Source: Anaerolineae bacterium (lineage in GTDB: Bacteria; Pseudomonadota; Alphaproteobacteria; DSM-16000; Inquilinaceae). Taken from it: 64,000 nucleotides of DNA. The notes below the pieces were generated by a model. It made no database searches, was not told the origin of the DNA, and saw nothing but the letters and a program-made list of their open reading frames with translations. Shown piece by piece: positions 44,306-54,409 of this stretch. The stretch is from the NCBI GenBank assembly GCA_028285185.1, contig JANQQD010000085.1, forward strand, positions 1 through 64,000, given 5' to 3'. How positions within the stretch are numbered: the stretch's first letter is position 1; the number at the start of each line of letters is the position of its first letter. The position numbers were made by a program, and so were the translations under genes.

Positions 44306-47294
44306 AGCCCGCGGCGATCCGACACCGCGTGTCTTCACCATCCCCCCCGGCTGCCCATTCGTCGATGTCCTGGCCAGCGGCATCCTGCTTGAGATCGGCG
44401 ATGATCCGATTGCGCTGAGCGACGTCCAAGTTCTGCTGCCCACGCGCCGGGCCTGCCGCGCGCTGGCAGACGCGTTTCTGCGGGTGACGCCGGGGGGGCG
44501 GCCGCAGCTGCTGCCCCGCATGAGCCCTCTGGGCGATATCGAAGCCGACGCGCTGATGCTGGCGGCGGATGACCTGCCGTCGGGCGCGGCCTCGTTCGAC
44601 CTGCCGACGCCGATCGCACCGATGCGCCGACAGATCTTGCTGACGCGCCTGATCATGTCCCGTGGCGATCTGGGCCTGACGCTGGGGCAGGCGTTCCGGC
44701 TAGCCGGCGACCTGACCCGCCTGATCGATCTCGCAGCCACACACCGGCTCGGCTTTGACCGGCTGGCCGCCCTGGTGCCGGAGGAGCTCGCCCGCCACTG
44801 GCAGGTGACTCTGGACTTTCTGAAGCTGGTGACGGAACGGTGGCCGGCGATCCTGCAAGAGCTCGGGGCGGTCGACCCGGCCGACTACCGCAACCGGGTG
44901 CTGGAGGCACAGGCGGCTCTCTGGCAGGCACGCCCGCCCGAACATCCCGTTATTGCCGCCGGATCGACTGGCTCAATCCCGGCGACGGCCGAACTGATCG
45001 CAACCGTTGCGAAACTCCCGCACGGCGCTGTCGTGCTGCCCGGGCTCGATCGCGACATGGACAGCGAGAGCTGGGATGCGCTGGATGACAGCCATCCGCA
45101 AATCGCCATGAAGCACCTTCTGGCCACGATCGGCCTCGACCGGCGCCAAGTGCCGGACTGGCCGGGGTCGCGCCCCCGCCCCGACCGCCGACCGCTCTTG
45201 CGTGAGGTCATGCGGCCACCGGCAACGACAGAGGCCTGGCTCGACCTACACGAACTGGACACCGGCACCGCCGACGGCATGCTGCGGGTGGAAGCCGCCA
45301 GCGAGCGCGAAGAAGCCGGCGTCATCGCGCTGATGCTGCGCGAAACGCTGGAGACACCCGGGCGGACCGCGGCGCTGGTAACCCCTGATCGCCGCCTGGC
45401 GAGACGGGTTGCGGCCGAGCTGGAACGCTGGGACTTGGCGGTCGACGACAGCGCCGGCCGACCGCTTGCGGCAACTCCGGTCGGCGCCTTCCTGCGGCTC
45501 GCTGCGACCGTCACGGTCGGGGGCTTTGCGCCGGTCGGCCTCTTGAGCCTGCTGAAGCACCCGCTGGCGACCGCCGGACTGGATCGGGCATCTCTGCGCT
45601 CGACCGTACGGCTGCTGGAGCGGGAAGCCCTACGCGGTCCGCGTCCGCGCCCGGGGCTGTCGGCATTGCGCGAGGCCGTGTCGGGCAAAGACCTGCCCGA
45701 TGCCGAGTGCCGCACACTGACGGCGCTGATCGATCGGATCGCCGCGCTCGCCGATCCCTTCGAACAGCGGCTGGCCCGACCGACCGCTGCCCTGACAGAG
45801 CTGATCGCCGCCCATATCGCGTTTGCCGAAGGGCTGGCTGCGACGGAGAGCCTGGAGGGCGCCGACCGGCTGTGGCGGCAGGACGACGGCGAAGCGGCGG
45901 CCATCGCGCTTGCGGATCTGGCTGACGCCGTCGACGGCTTCCCACCCATTGCGACCGCCGACTATCCGGGTCTAATCGATGCCGTGCTGGAGGAGCGCGT
46001 GGTGCGCCCCCGCTATGGCGAACACCCGAGATTGTCGATCTGGGGACCGCTGGAAGCCCGGCTGCTGCAGGCCGACCGGCTGATCCTCGGCAGCCTGAAC
46101 GAAGGCACCTGGCCGCGCTTGGCGGATGCCGATCCCTGGATGTCGCGGCCCATGCGGACAGCCTTCGGCTTACCCTCGCCGGAACGCCGCATCGGCCTGT
46201 CCGCCCATGATTTCGCGCAAGCTGCGGCGGCACCCGAAATCGTGCTGACGCGGGCGACGCGGGTCGACGGCACACCGATGGTGCCGTCGCGATGGCTGAT
46301 GCGGCTGGATACCGTGGCGGCGGCCACACGTCTTGAGATCCGGCGGGCGACTCCCGACTCGGCCGCACCATGGCTCGACTGGTTTGCCGCACTCGATCGG
46401 CCCGATGCCGTCCGGCCGACGGCACCGCCGGAACCTCGGCCACCGCACGCCGCCCGACCGGATCGCATCAGTGTCAGCGATACGCAGACGCTGATGTCGG
46501 ACCCCTATGCCTTCTACGCCCGCAAGGTCCTGCGGCTGGAGCAGTTGGAGCCGCTGGAAGCCGATCCAGGGGCTGCGGATCGCGGTCAGATCATCCACCA
46601 GATCTTGGCGCGGTTCCTGGCCGCCCCTCAGGATGCCTGCAGCGATCAGGAAGAGGCGCTCCAACAACTGCTCACGATAGGTCGGACCGAATTCGCAGTG
46701 CTCGCGGTCTTCCCCGCGGTGCGGGCCTTCTGGTGGCCGCGTTTCGAGCGAGTCGCCCGCTGGTTCATCGCCCAAGAGGTGGACTGGAAGGCGCAGTTCC
46801 GCACCCTTGCCTGCGAGCAGGACGGCCGGTTGTCGGTGCCGGGTCTCGGCCGCGAGGTCACGCTGACCGCCCGTGCCGACCGGATCGATGTCGATCAAGC
46901 CGGCAAACTCGCCATCCTGGACTACAAGACCGGGCAGCTTCCGTCGAAGAAGCAAGTGGCGCACGGCTTCGCCCCGCAACTGCCCCTGGAAGGCCTGATC
47001 GCCCGTGCCGGCGGTTTCCGTGACCTGCCGGCCGCACCGGTGGGTGCGCTGATCTACTGGCGGCTTTCCGGTGGGGATCCGGCTGGCACGTCGCGCGATG
47101 CGGCGGATGGGAAGCCGGATGTTGCGATCGCCAATGCCGAGGCGGGCCTCACCAACCTGATCGCCCTGTTCGAGCGCGAGGCGACACCCTATCTGTCGCG
47201 CCCGCGGCGCCCGCCAGGATCCGCCGAAGGGCCGTACGACCACCTCGCACGACTGGCAGAATGGTCGGTGGCGGGTGGCGAGGACGAGGCATGA
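44295..47294 (+). CDS. addB: Double-strand break repair protein AddB
   Basis: This 999-residue alphaproteobacterial AddB has a helicase-like N-terminus (VQVLLPTRRACRALADAFL) and a C-terminal PD-(D/E)XK nuclease segment LAILDYKTGQLPSK. With AddA it forms the end-resecting helicase-nuclease used in RecA-dependent repair. The start at 44295 overlaps murU by 11 bases and the stop overlaps addA (ATGA), so translation is coupled. Confidence 0.93.
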   Translation: MVFEARGDPTPRVFTIPPGCPFVDVLASGILLEIGDDPIALSDVQVLLPTRRACRALADAFLRVTPGGRPQLLPRMSPLGDIEADALMLAADDLPSGAASFDLPTPIAPMRRQILLTRLIMSRGDLGLTLGQAFRLAGDLTRLIDLAATHRLGFDRLAALVPEELARHWQVTLDFLKLVTERWPAILQELGAVDPADYRNRVLEAQAALWQARPPEHPVIAAGSTGSIPATAELIATVAKLPHGAVVLPGLDRDMDSESWDALDDSHPQIAMKHLLATIGLDRRQVPDWPGSRPRPDRRPLLREVMRPPATTEAWLDLHELDTGTADGMLRVEAASEREEAGVIALMLRETLETPGRTAALVTPDRRLARRVAAELERWDLAVDDSAGRPLAATPVGAFLRLAATVTVGGFAPVGLLSLLKHPLATAGLDRASLRSTVRLLEREALRGPRPRPGLSALREAVSGKDLPDAECRTLTALIDRIAALADPFEQRLARPTAALTELIAAHIAFAEGLAATESLEGADRLWRQDDGEAAAIALADLADAVDGFPPIATADYPGLIDAVLEERVVRPRYGEHPRLSIWGPLEARLLQADRLILGSLNEGTWPRLADADPWMSRPMRTAFGLPSPERRIGLSAHDFAQAAAAPEIVLTRATRVDGTPMVPSRWLMRLDTVAAATRLEIRRATPDSAAPWLDWFAALDRPDAVRPTAPPEPRPPHAARPDRISVSDTQTLMSDPYAFYARKVLRLEQLEPLEADPGAADRGQIIHQILARFLAAPQDACSDQEEALQQLLTIGRTEFAVLAVFPAVRAFWWPRFERVARWFIAQEVDWKAQFRTLACEQDGRLSVPGLGREVTLTARADRIDVDQAGKLAILDYKTGQLPSKKQVAHGFAPQLPLEGLIARAGGFRDLPAAPVGALIYWRLSGGDPAGTSRDAADGKPDVAIANAEAGLTNLIALFEREATPYLSRPRRPPGSAEGPYDHLARLAEWSVAGGEDEA

Positions 47295-50200
47295 CGCTGC
47301 CCGAAAGCCCTGCCGTCGCCCAGGCACGGGCGTCGGAGCCGGGCCGCTCCGTCTGGGTCGCGGCCTCGGCCGGCACCGGCAAGACCAAGGTGCTGACCGA
47401 TCGCGTGCTGCGGCTGATGCTGCCGGATGCGGATGGGCGGCCGGGAACCCCGCCGGGCCGCATCCTGTGCATCACCTTTACGCGAGCGGCGGCGGCGGAG
47501 ATGGCCTACCGCCTCGTCAGGCGGCTGTCTGGCTGGGCGATCACCGAAGATGCGAAGCTGGTTGAAAACCTGGCGATCCTCACCGGCACCAGGCCGACAA
47601 ACGCCCAGCAACAGGCGGCGCGGCGGCTGCTGGCACAGGTGCTGGAAACCCCGGGCGGCCTGAACATCCAGACGATCCACGCGTTCTGCCAATCGGTACT
47701 GCGGCGCTTCCCTCTGGAAGCAGGACTGTCGCCGCATTTCGAAGCGGCGGACGAACAAACCGCGGCAGATCTGCTACGGGACGTCCGCGACCGCGTTTTC
47801 TCCGCAGCCAACCCTGATGTGGCGATGGCACTGGAGGTGTTGAGCGGCGAGGTCCATGAAGATCGGCTGGCGGAGCTGTTGGCGGAGATTGTCGCGCAGC
47901 GCGGCAAGCTGGCCCGCACGATCCGCGAACACGGCGGCTTCGCCGCATTGACCGACGCCCTACACGATCGCCTCGGCGTCAGCACCAAAGACACGGACGC
48001 AGCGCTGCTGGCAGCGGCATGCGAGGACGCAGCATTCGACGGCTCCAGTCTGAAGGCCGCCGTGGACGCCCTGTCGACCGGCCCTCCCACCGATCGTGAC
48101 CGGGCGGACACGGTTGCCCGCTGGCTTGCCGCGCCGGCGGAGAGGCCGGCGCTGTTCGGCGACTATGAAAATGCCTTCCTGACCGTGGATGGGAGACCGA
48201 AATCCAGGCTGATCACGAAGAAACCGGCCGAGAAGTTTCCCGAAGCCCTGCCCGCCCTATTGGACGAGGCCGATCGCCTGGTCCGACTGGCGGATCGGCG
48301 CAAGGCGCTGCGCAATGCTCGCGCCACGACCGCTTTGCTGACACTAGGCTACGCCCTGACAGAGGCTTATGCCGATGCGAAAGCCCGGCGCGGGCTGCTG
48401 GACTATGACGATCAGGTGGATCTGACCGCCAATCTTCTGGAAAGGCCGGGCATCGCACCCTGGGTGCTGTTCAAGCTCGATGGCGGCATCGACCACCTGC
48501 TGATCGACGAGGCGCAGGACACCAATCCGGACCAGTGGCGCGTGGTTGCCGCGCTGGCCGAAGAGTTCTTCGCCGGCAAGGGCGACGAAGGCAGGCGACG
48601 CACCCTGTTCGTCGTGGGCGACGAAAAACAGTCGATCTTCAGCTTCCAGCGGGCCGATCCGCGCGAGTTCGCGCATATGCGTGCCGAGTTCGGCCGCCGG
48701 CTCCCCTCCACGCAGGGTGGCCTGTCTACCGTCGCTCTGCAGACCTCTTTCCGGTCTGGGCCTGCGATCCTGCAGGCGGTGGACGCAGTCTTCGCGCATG
48801 ATCGGGCTCGCCACGGCGTTACGGCGGATGCGGGCCAGCCGATCCGCCACCTCGCCCATCGCGCATCGGCGCCGGGCATGGTCGAGGTATGGCCGCTGTT
48901 CGGCCCGTCGAAGACCGATGAAGACGAACCCTGGACCCCGCCGGTCACGCAGCGCCGCGACCGCGATCCCGGCGCCCGGCTGGCCAGCCAGATCGCCGAA
49001 ACCGTGCGCGGCTGGATCGACGATCGGGTCTGGCTGCCATCGGTCGACCGAGGCGTTGAAGCCGGCGACATCCTGATACTGCTGCGCACGCGCAACCGCT
49101 TCTTCAACCAGCTTGTCCGTGCGCTGAAGGACTGCAGCGTGGCTGTGGCAGGGCTCGACCGCATGGTGCTGCGGCAACAGCTGGCGGTGAAGGACCTGTT
49201 GGCCGTGCTGCAGGTGCTGCTGCTGCCGGAAGACGACCTGACGCTTGCGGCCGCCCTGAAATCGCCGCTGATCGGGTTCGACGAACCGGCTTTGTTTCAC
49301 GTCGCACACGCCCGGACCACAAGCCTCTGGTGGGCCCTAACGGCCGGCGATGACCCCCGCGCCCGAGCCACAGCGGCTTGGCTCGGCGACTTGCTGGCGC
49401 TGGCCGACTATGTGCCGCCGTTCGAGCTGTTGACACGCATCCTTACCCACCCCTGCCCCGGCGACCCGGTCAGCGGGCGCCGTGCCCTTCTGGGACGGCT
49501 GGGCGCGGAAGCCGAAGACCCCATCGACGAGCTGCTGACCCTCGCCTGCGGTGTGGAAGCGAGCGGCCCACCGTCGCTGCAGCGTTTCGTGCACATGGCC
49601 GACACCGGCGACGTGACCGTAAAGCGAGAATTCGATCAGACGGGGCCGCGGCGGCTGAGAATCATGACCGTGCACGGCGCGAAAGGGCTGCAGGCCCCCA
49701 TCGTGATCTTGCCGGACACGGTGTCCCGGCCGCGCCGGGCGACAGACATTGGCTGGCCGGACGATGAGATCGACGTCCCCCTCTGGGCACCCCGTAAGGA
49801 ACGCGAGGACGCTGTTACGGCAGCCATGCGCGCACGCGCAGACGCCCGTCAGCAGGAGGAACACCGTCGACTGCTGTACGTGGCGCTGACCCGTGCGGAA
49901 GACAGGCTGGTGATCGCCGGTCACCATGGGCCACAGCTGCCGGGCGAAGACTGCTGGTACCGCCTGTGCCGAGACGCCTTGGAACCCCTGGCCCAGGCTG
50001 GACCACAGCCGACCTTCGCCGACCCCGTGCTGCGGCTTTCCGTCGGCGATGTCGATCGCCGCGAGACCGGGTCCGCAACGGCCGGAGTCGTGCCCGGTAC
50101 CCTGCCCGACTGGGCACGCCGTCCAGCGCCGCCGGAGCCGGAACCGCCGAAGCCGTTGGCCCCATCCCGGCCGGACGGTGAAGATCCCGCAACCCTGACA

Positions 50201-50731
50201 CCGCTGCAACCGGATGACGACAACCGCTTCAAGCGCGGCCGCATCGTGCATTCACTGCTGCAGTCGCTGCCCGACCTAGCCGGCGATCAGCGCCAGGCGG
50301 CAGCGCGGCGCTATCTGGCCGGCCCATCTCTCGGCCTCTCGCCCGATGCGCAGGACGAACTGCTGACCGAAACCCTCGCCGTGCTCTCCGACCCAGGCTT
50401 CGCGGCCGTCTTCGGCCCGGGCAGCCGGTCAGAGGTGCCGATCACCGGGGTGATCGGTGGGCGGGTCGTCAGCGGACAGATAGACCGTCTGGTGGTGCGT
50501 GACGATTCGGTGCTGATCGTCGACTACAAGACCAATCGCCCACCCCCCGTGACGGCAGCGGAGGTCCCGCAGCTCTACTGGCGGCAGATGGCGGCCTACC
50601 GCGCGGCAGTCCACCAGATCTATCCGGACCGTCCGGTGCGGTGCGCCCTCTTGTGGACGGTGGGGCCGAAGCTGATGCCGCTCGATGGCGAGGGGCTGGA
50701 CGCCCATGCACCGCAAGCAGGGCTGGTCTGA
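47291..50731 (+). CDS. addA: Double-strand break repair helicase-nuclease AddA
   Basis: This 1146-residue UvrD/Rep-type helicase has Walker A AASAGTGKTKVLTDRVL, HLLIDEAQDTNPDQW (motif II), VVGDEKQSIFSFQRAD (motif III), TVHGAKGLQAPIVILPDT and VALTRAEDRLV. A C-terminal nuclease domain contains VLIVDYKTNRPPP. It pairs with AddB to process double-strand ends. The ATG overlaps the addB stop. Confidence 0.95.
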   Translation: MTLPESPAVAQARASEPGRSVWVAASAGTGKTKVLTDRVLRLMLPDADGRPGTPPGRILCITFTRAAAAEMAYRLVRRLSGWAITEDAKLVENLAILTGTRPTNAQQQAARRLLAQVLETPGGLNIQTIHAFCQSVLRRFPLEAGLSPHFEAADEQTAADLLRDVRDRVFSAANPDVAMALEVLSGEVHEDRLAELLAEIVAQRGKLARTIREHGGFAALTDALHDRLGVSTKDTDAALLAAACEDAAFDGSSLKAAVDALSTGPPTDRDRADTVARWLAAPAERPALFGDYENAFLTVDGRPKSRLITKKPAEKFPEALPALLDEADRLVRLADRRKALRNARATTALLTLGYALTEAYADAKARRGLLDYDDQVDLTANLLERPGIAPWVLFKLDGGIDHLLIDEAQDTNPDQWRVVAALAEEFFAGKGDEGRRRTLFVVGDEKQSIFSFQRADPREFAHMRAEFGRRLPSTQGGLSTVALQTSFRSGPAILQAVDAVFAHDRARHGVTADAGQPIRHLAHRASAPGMVEVWPLFGPSKTDEDEPWTPPVTQRRDRDPGARLASQIAETVRGWIDDRVWLPSVDRGVEAGDILILLRTRNRFFNQLVRALKDCSVAVAGLDRMVLRQQLAVKDLLAVLQVLLLPEDDLTLAAALKSPLIGFDEPALFHVAHARTTSLWWALTAGDDPRARATAAWLGDLLALADYVPPFELLTRILTHPCPGDPVSGRRALLGRLGAEAEDPIDELLTLACGVEASGPPSLQRFVHMADTGDVTVKREFDQTGPRRLRIMTVHGAKGLQAPIVILPDTVSRPRRATDIGWPDDEIDVPLWAPRKEREDAVTAAMRARADARQQEEHRRLLYVALTRAEDRLVIAGHHGPQLPGEDCWYRLCRDALEPLAQAGPQPTFADPVLRLSVGDVDRRETGSATAGVVPGTLPDWARRPAPPEPEPPKPLAPSRPDGEDPATLTPLQPDDDNRFKRGRIVHSLLQSLPDLAGDQRQAAARRYLAGPSLGLSPDAQDELLTETLAVLSDPGFAAVFGPGSRSEVPITGVIGGRVVSGQIDRLVVRDDSVLIVDYKTNRPPPVTAAEVPQLYWRQMAAYRAAVHQIYPDRPVRCALLWTVGPKLMPLDGEGLDAHAPQAGLV

Positions 50732-50842
50732 CGCGACCGCGCGCTCGCCTTGACCTCTTTGATCGCCCACACCTAATGTTGCGCCAAGTCAGCGCCGGCC
50801 GGATCGATGCGGCGGGCGGCAAATGGATGAAAGGTTACGGCC

Positions 50843-51163
50843 ATGAGCACCAAACCCGTCACCGACGGCAGTTTCGATGCCGACGTGCTGAGCGCCTCCA
50901 ATCCCGTCCTGGTCGATTTCTGGGCGGAATGGTGCGGGCCCTGCAAGATCATCGCTCCGGCGCTGGAGGATCTGGCAGGCGACATGGGCGACAAGATCAC
51001 CGTCGCCAAGATCAATATCGACGAGAATCCTGAGACGCCCTCGAAATACGGCGTGCGCGGCATCCCGACCCTGATGCTGTTCAAGGACGGCCAGGTGGCC
51101 GCCACCAAGATCGGCGCCCTGCCGAAGACCGCTCTCTACGACTGGGTCGATTCCAACCTCTGA
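50843..51163 (+). CDS. trxA: Thioredoxin
   Basis: This 106-residue protein has the redox motif W30-C31-G-P-C34-[12 protein letters not shown], and the cis-proline [11 protein letters not shown]. It reduces disulfides in cytoplasmic proteins. It has the normal length for the main alphaproteobacterial thioredoxin, and a 111-base gap after addA suggests a separate promoter. Confidence 0.97.
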   Translation: MSTKPVTDGSFDADVLSASNPVLVDFWAEWCGPCKIIAPALEDLAGDMGDKITVAKINIDENPETPSKYGVRGIPTLMLFKDGQVAATKIGALPKTALYDWVDSNL

Positions 51164-51185
51164 TACAAGCCGGAGTGGCGTCCGT

Positions 51186-51209
51186 CGGGTCGCGCCCGTG
51201 CGCGGCCCG
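51186..51209. terminator. Hairpin between convergent trxA and folC
   Basis: CGGGTCGCGC and GCGCGGCCCG form a 10-bp stem (one G-T pair) with a CCGT loop, 22 bases after the trxA stop and 11 before the folC stop. A weak T-run (TTTGCGTT) follows in the plus direction. It probably terminates trxA and perhaps folC. Confidence 0.6.
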
Positions 51210-51219
51210 ATTTGCGTTA

Positions 51220-52539
51220 CTAGCCGTGGCCGGCGAGGATCCGGCCTGCCAGGTAGAGCGAGCCGCAGATCAGAACGTCCGCCGCGCTGCCGCTCGCTGA
51301 AACAGCCGACAACGCAGCCTCTGCATCGTCATAGGCGGTGACGCCGCGATGGCCGGCTTGGTGCGCGTAGGCCGCCAGCGTCTTCGTCGTGAAGCTCGCT
51401 GGCTCACCCTCGATCGGAATGACTCCCACCGTGCTGGCCACACTTGCCAGCGGCGCCAGGAATGCCGTGGCGTCTTTGCTCTCCAGCATACCGATGATCA
51501 GGTGCAGCGGCCTTGCGCCATCCCGGCGAGCTGCCCAGTCGGCCAGTGCGACACCGGCGCTGTCGTTGTGGCCGCCGTCCAGCCAGAGCCGCCAGTCCTG
51601 CGGCAATCGATCGACAAGGGGCCCGCGGGTCAGGCGTTGCAGCCGGGCCGGCCACTCGACCTTGGCGATACCGGGCGCACAGTCTGCCATGCCGGTATCG
51701 GCGATGCGGCCGTGCAGCAAATGGTCAAGGCACAGAACGGCGACGGCCAGGTTGATCCGCTGGTGCCGGCCCGGCAGCGGCGGATCGTCGAAGGCCCGTT
51801 CCCCCGATGCCGTGATCAGCCGCCAGCTTTGCCGATCGTGGGCGATATGCCAGTCGCGCCCATGCAGGCAGAGCGGGGCGCCCACCGCATCGGCCCGCTC
51901 GCGGACCGTCCGTTCCGCGTCGGGCTGCTGGGGCGCCACCACCAGAGGGACGCCAGGTTTGGCGATCCCCGCCTTTTCTCCGGCAATCGCCGCAAGCGTG
52001 TCGCCCAGGAACTGGACATGGTCCATCGAAATCGTGGTGATGGCCGTGACGGCGGGCCGGTCGATCACATTGGTGGCATCGAGGCGCCCGCCCAGCCCCA
52101 CCTCCAAGAGCAGGATGTCGGCCGGGATCTCCGAATAGGCCAGGAAGGCGGCCGCCGTCGTGATCTCGAAATAGGTGATGGGCTCGCCACCATTCGCCGC
52201 CTCGACCCGATCCAAGAGCTCCGCCAGGGCTGCGTCGCCGATCGGGGCGCCGGCGATGCGGATGCGCTCGTTGAACCGGACGAGATGCGGCGAGGTATAG
52301 GTATGAACCGTCCGGCCCCAGCTCTCCAGAATGCCCCTGAGGAACGCGACGGCCGACCCCTTGCCGTTCGTTCCTGCGACATGGATCACCGGCGGCACGC
52401 GGAGATGCGGATCGCCAAGAGCCGCCAAGAGGCGCTGCATGCGGCCCAGCGACAGATCGATCTTCTTGGGATGCAGCCGCGACAGCCTGTCGAGTGCGGC
52501 CGCTACGGCTGCAGCTGCAGCCGGGTCACTCCCCGGCAC
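51220..52539 (-). CDS. folC: Folylpolyglutamate / dihydrofolate synthase
   Basis: This 439-residue enzyme adds glutamate to dihydropteroate and folates. Markers are the P-loop VIHVAGTNGKGSAVAFL, YTSPHLVRFNERI, LLLEVGLGGRLDATNVI and DHVQFLGDTLAAIAGEKAGI. The GTG start overlaps accD by 14 bases. Confidence 0.95.
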   Translation of the reverse strand: MPGSDPAAAAAVAAALDRLSRLHPKKIDLSLGRMQRLLAALGDPHLRVPPVIHVAGTNGKGSAVAFLRGILESWGRTVHTYTSPHLVRFNERIRIAGAPIGDAALAELLDRVEAANGGEPITYFEITTAAAFLAYSEIPADILLLEVGLGGRLDATNVIDRPAVTAITTISMDHVQFLGDTLAAIAGEKAGIAKPGVPLVVAPQQPDAERTVRERADAVGAPLCLHGRDWHIAHDRQSWRLITASGERAFDDPPLPGRHQRINLAVAVLCLDHLLHGRIADTGMADCAPGIAKVEWPARLQRLTRGPLVDRLPQDWRLWLDGGHNDSAGVALADWAARRDGARPLHLIIGMLESKDATAFLAPLASVASTVGVIPIEGEPASFTTKTLAAYAHQAGHRGVTAYDDAEAALSAVSASGSAADVLICGSLYLAGRILAGHG

Positions 52540-53491
52540 GTTCGGCCGTCTCGCCGTCTTCGGCCGCGGGCTCCGGTGCCGTCTCCGCTTCCTCCGGCAC
52601 CTCCTCGGGCTCGGGCTCCGCGACCTCTTCCGCCGGCTCCAGCTGCGGCTGCAGGATCAGCCCGACCAGGCGGATCAGCGTGTCCCGCAGCTCGGCGCGC
52701 GGCACCACCAGGTCCACCAAGCCGTGATCCAACAGGTACTCCGCCTTCTGGAATCCCTCGGGCAGGGTCTGGCGGATCGTTTCTTCGATCACGCGGGCAC
52801 CGGCGAAGCCTATCTGGGCACCGGGCTCGGCCAGATGGATGTCGCCCAGCGTGGCGAAGGACGCCGTGACACCGCCGGTGGTCGGGTCGGTGAAGACGAC
52901 GAAATAGGGCAGCCCCGCCTGCTTGACCTGCTGCACGGCAATCACGGTGCGCGGCATCTGCATCAGCGACAGCACGCCTTCCTGCATGCGCGCCCCGCCC
53001 GAAGCCGGAATGGCGATCAGCGGCGCTTCCTGCAGCACGGCCAGCCGGGCCGCCGCCAGCATCGCCTCGCCCACGGCCATGCCCATGGAGCCGCCCATGA
53101 AGGCGAAGTCGAACGCTGCGATCACGGCCGGATGCCCGCCCAGCGTGCCATGGGCGACGACCACGGCGTCCTGCCGCCCGACGCGCGTCTGCGCCTCTTT
53201 CAGCCGGTCCACATAGCGCTTGGAATCGCGGAAACGCAGCGGATCGACCGCCGGCTTCGGCAGCTCGATGACGTGATAGCGGGAATCGTCGAACAGCATG
53301 GCCAGGCGCTGTTCGGCCGAGATGCGCATGTGGTGGCCGCAATGCTGGCAGACATGCAGATGCGCCTCGAGATCCCGATGGAAGATCATCGCCTCGCAGT
53401 TCGGGCATTTGTGCCAGAGATTGTCCGGCACATCGGACTTGCCCGCGAGCGCGCGGATCTTGGGGCGGACGAAATTGCTCAGCCAGTTCAT
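52526..53491 (-). CDS. accD: Acetyl-CoA carboxylase carboxyltransferase subunit beta
   Basis: This 321-residue subunit has the N-terminal zinc ribbon (CPNCEAMIF...CQHCGHH) and the carboxyltransferase core with SGGARMQEGVLSLMQM and TTGGVTASFATLGD. It transfers CO2 from biotin to acetyl-CoA, the first step of fatty acid synthesis. The last 40 residues are an extra acidic, Pro/Glu-rich tail not needed for the core fold. Confidence 0.96.
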   Translation of the reverse strand: MNWLSNFVRPKIRALAGKSDVPDNLWHKCPNCEAMIFHRDLEAHLHVCQHCGHHMRISAEQRLAMLFDDSRYHVIELPKPAVDPLRFRDSKRYVDRLKEAQTRVGRQDAVVVAHGTLGGHPAVIAAFDFAFMGGSMGMAVGEAMLAAARLAVLQEAPLIAIPASGGARMQEGVLSLMQMPRTVIAVQQVKQAGLPYFVVFTDPTTGGVTASFATLGDIHLAEPGAQIGFAGARVIEETIRQTLPEGFQKAEYLLDHGLVDLVVPRAELRDTLIRLVGLILQPQLEPAEEVAEPEPEEVPEEAETAPEPAAEDGETAERAGE

Positions 53492-53572
53492 GACGGCCTG
53501 GTGTCAGTGACGGAATCGGCGACGGTGATGACGGCTTGGATCGCCGCCGTCAAGGGTGCGGCCGGCAGAGCG

Positions 53573-54409
53573 TTATGCAGCCTGCCGTGGCGTTGCGTGA
53601 ACGGCGTCGGCCAGCTGCCGGACAAATCCCAGAACGTCGTCCACCATGGTCGGCGCAACTTGGCCTTCGCCGTCAATCCCCGCGGCAATCCGATCAACGA
53701 TGGCAGAGCCTACCACGGCGGCATCGGCGAACCGCACCACCATGGACGCATTCTCCGGCGTCTTCACGCCGAAGCCGACGGCGATCGGCAGCGCCGTGTG
53801 GCGCCGCAGCCGCGTCACCGCCGCCGCCACCACCTCTTCCGAGGCAGAGCGCGTTCCCGTGATCCCGGTGATGGCCACGAAGTAGAGGAACCCGTTGGTG
53901 TTGGCGAGCACAGTCGGCAGACGGGCATCGTCGGTCGTCGGCGTGGCGAGGCGGATGAAGCGCATGCCGGAGGCGAGCGCCGGCAGGCACAGCTCTCGGT
54001 CTTCCTCAGGCGGCAGGTCGACGATGATCAGGCCATCCACGCCCACGCCCTTGGCGTCACGCAGAAAGCGGTCGACGCCATAGGTGTAGATCGGGTTGAA
54101 GTACCCCATCAGCACGATCGGCGTCTCGTTGTCCCCTTCGCGGAACCGGCGGACCAGATCCAGCGTCTTCGACAAGGTCGCACCGGCAGCCAGCGCCCGC
54201 AGATTGGCGGCCTGGATCGACGGCCCGTCGGCCATCGGATCGCTGAAGGGCATTCCCAGTTCGATCAGGTCGGCCCCGGCCTGCGCCATCCCGGACAAGA
54301 GCTTGAAGCTGGTCTCGATGTTCGGATCGCACGCAGTAATGAAGGTCACCAGCCCGCCCCGCCGGCTTGCCCGCAACGATTCGAAACGGCGGTCAATGCG
54401 GCTGTCCAT
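53573..54409 (-). CDS. trpA: Tryptophan synthase alpha chain
   Basis: This 278-residue TIM barrel has catalytic Glu in [16 protein letters not shown] and Asp in [11 protein letters not shown], plus [13 protein letters not shown] near the phosphate site. It cleaves indole-glycerol phosphate and passes indole to TrpB. The ATG shares one base with the trpB stop (TGATG). Confidence 0.96.
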   Translation of the reverse strand: MDSRIDRRFESLRASRRGGLVTFITACDPNIETSFKLLSGMAQAGADLIELGMPFSDPMADGPSIQAANLRALAAGATLSKTLDLVRRFREGDNETPIVLMGYFNPIYTYGVDRFLRDAKGVGVDGLIIVDLPPEEDRELCLPALASGMRFIRLATPTTDDARLPTVLANTNGFLYFVAITGITGTRSASEEVVAAAVTRLRRHTALPIAVGFGVKTPENASMVVRFADAAVVGSAIVDRIAAGIDGEGQVAPTMVDDVLGFVRQLADAVHATPRQAA

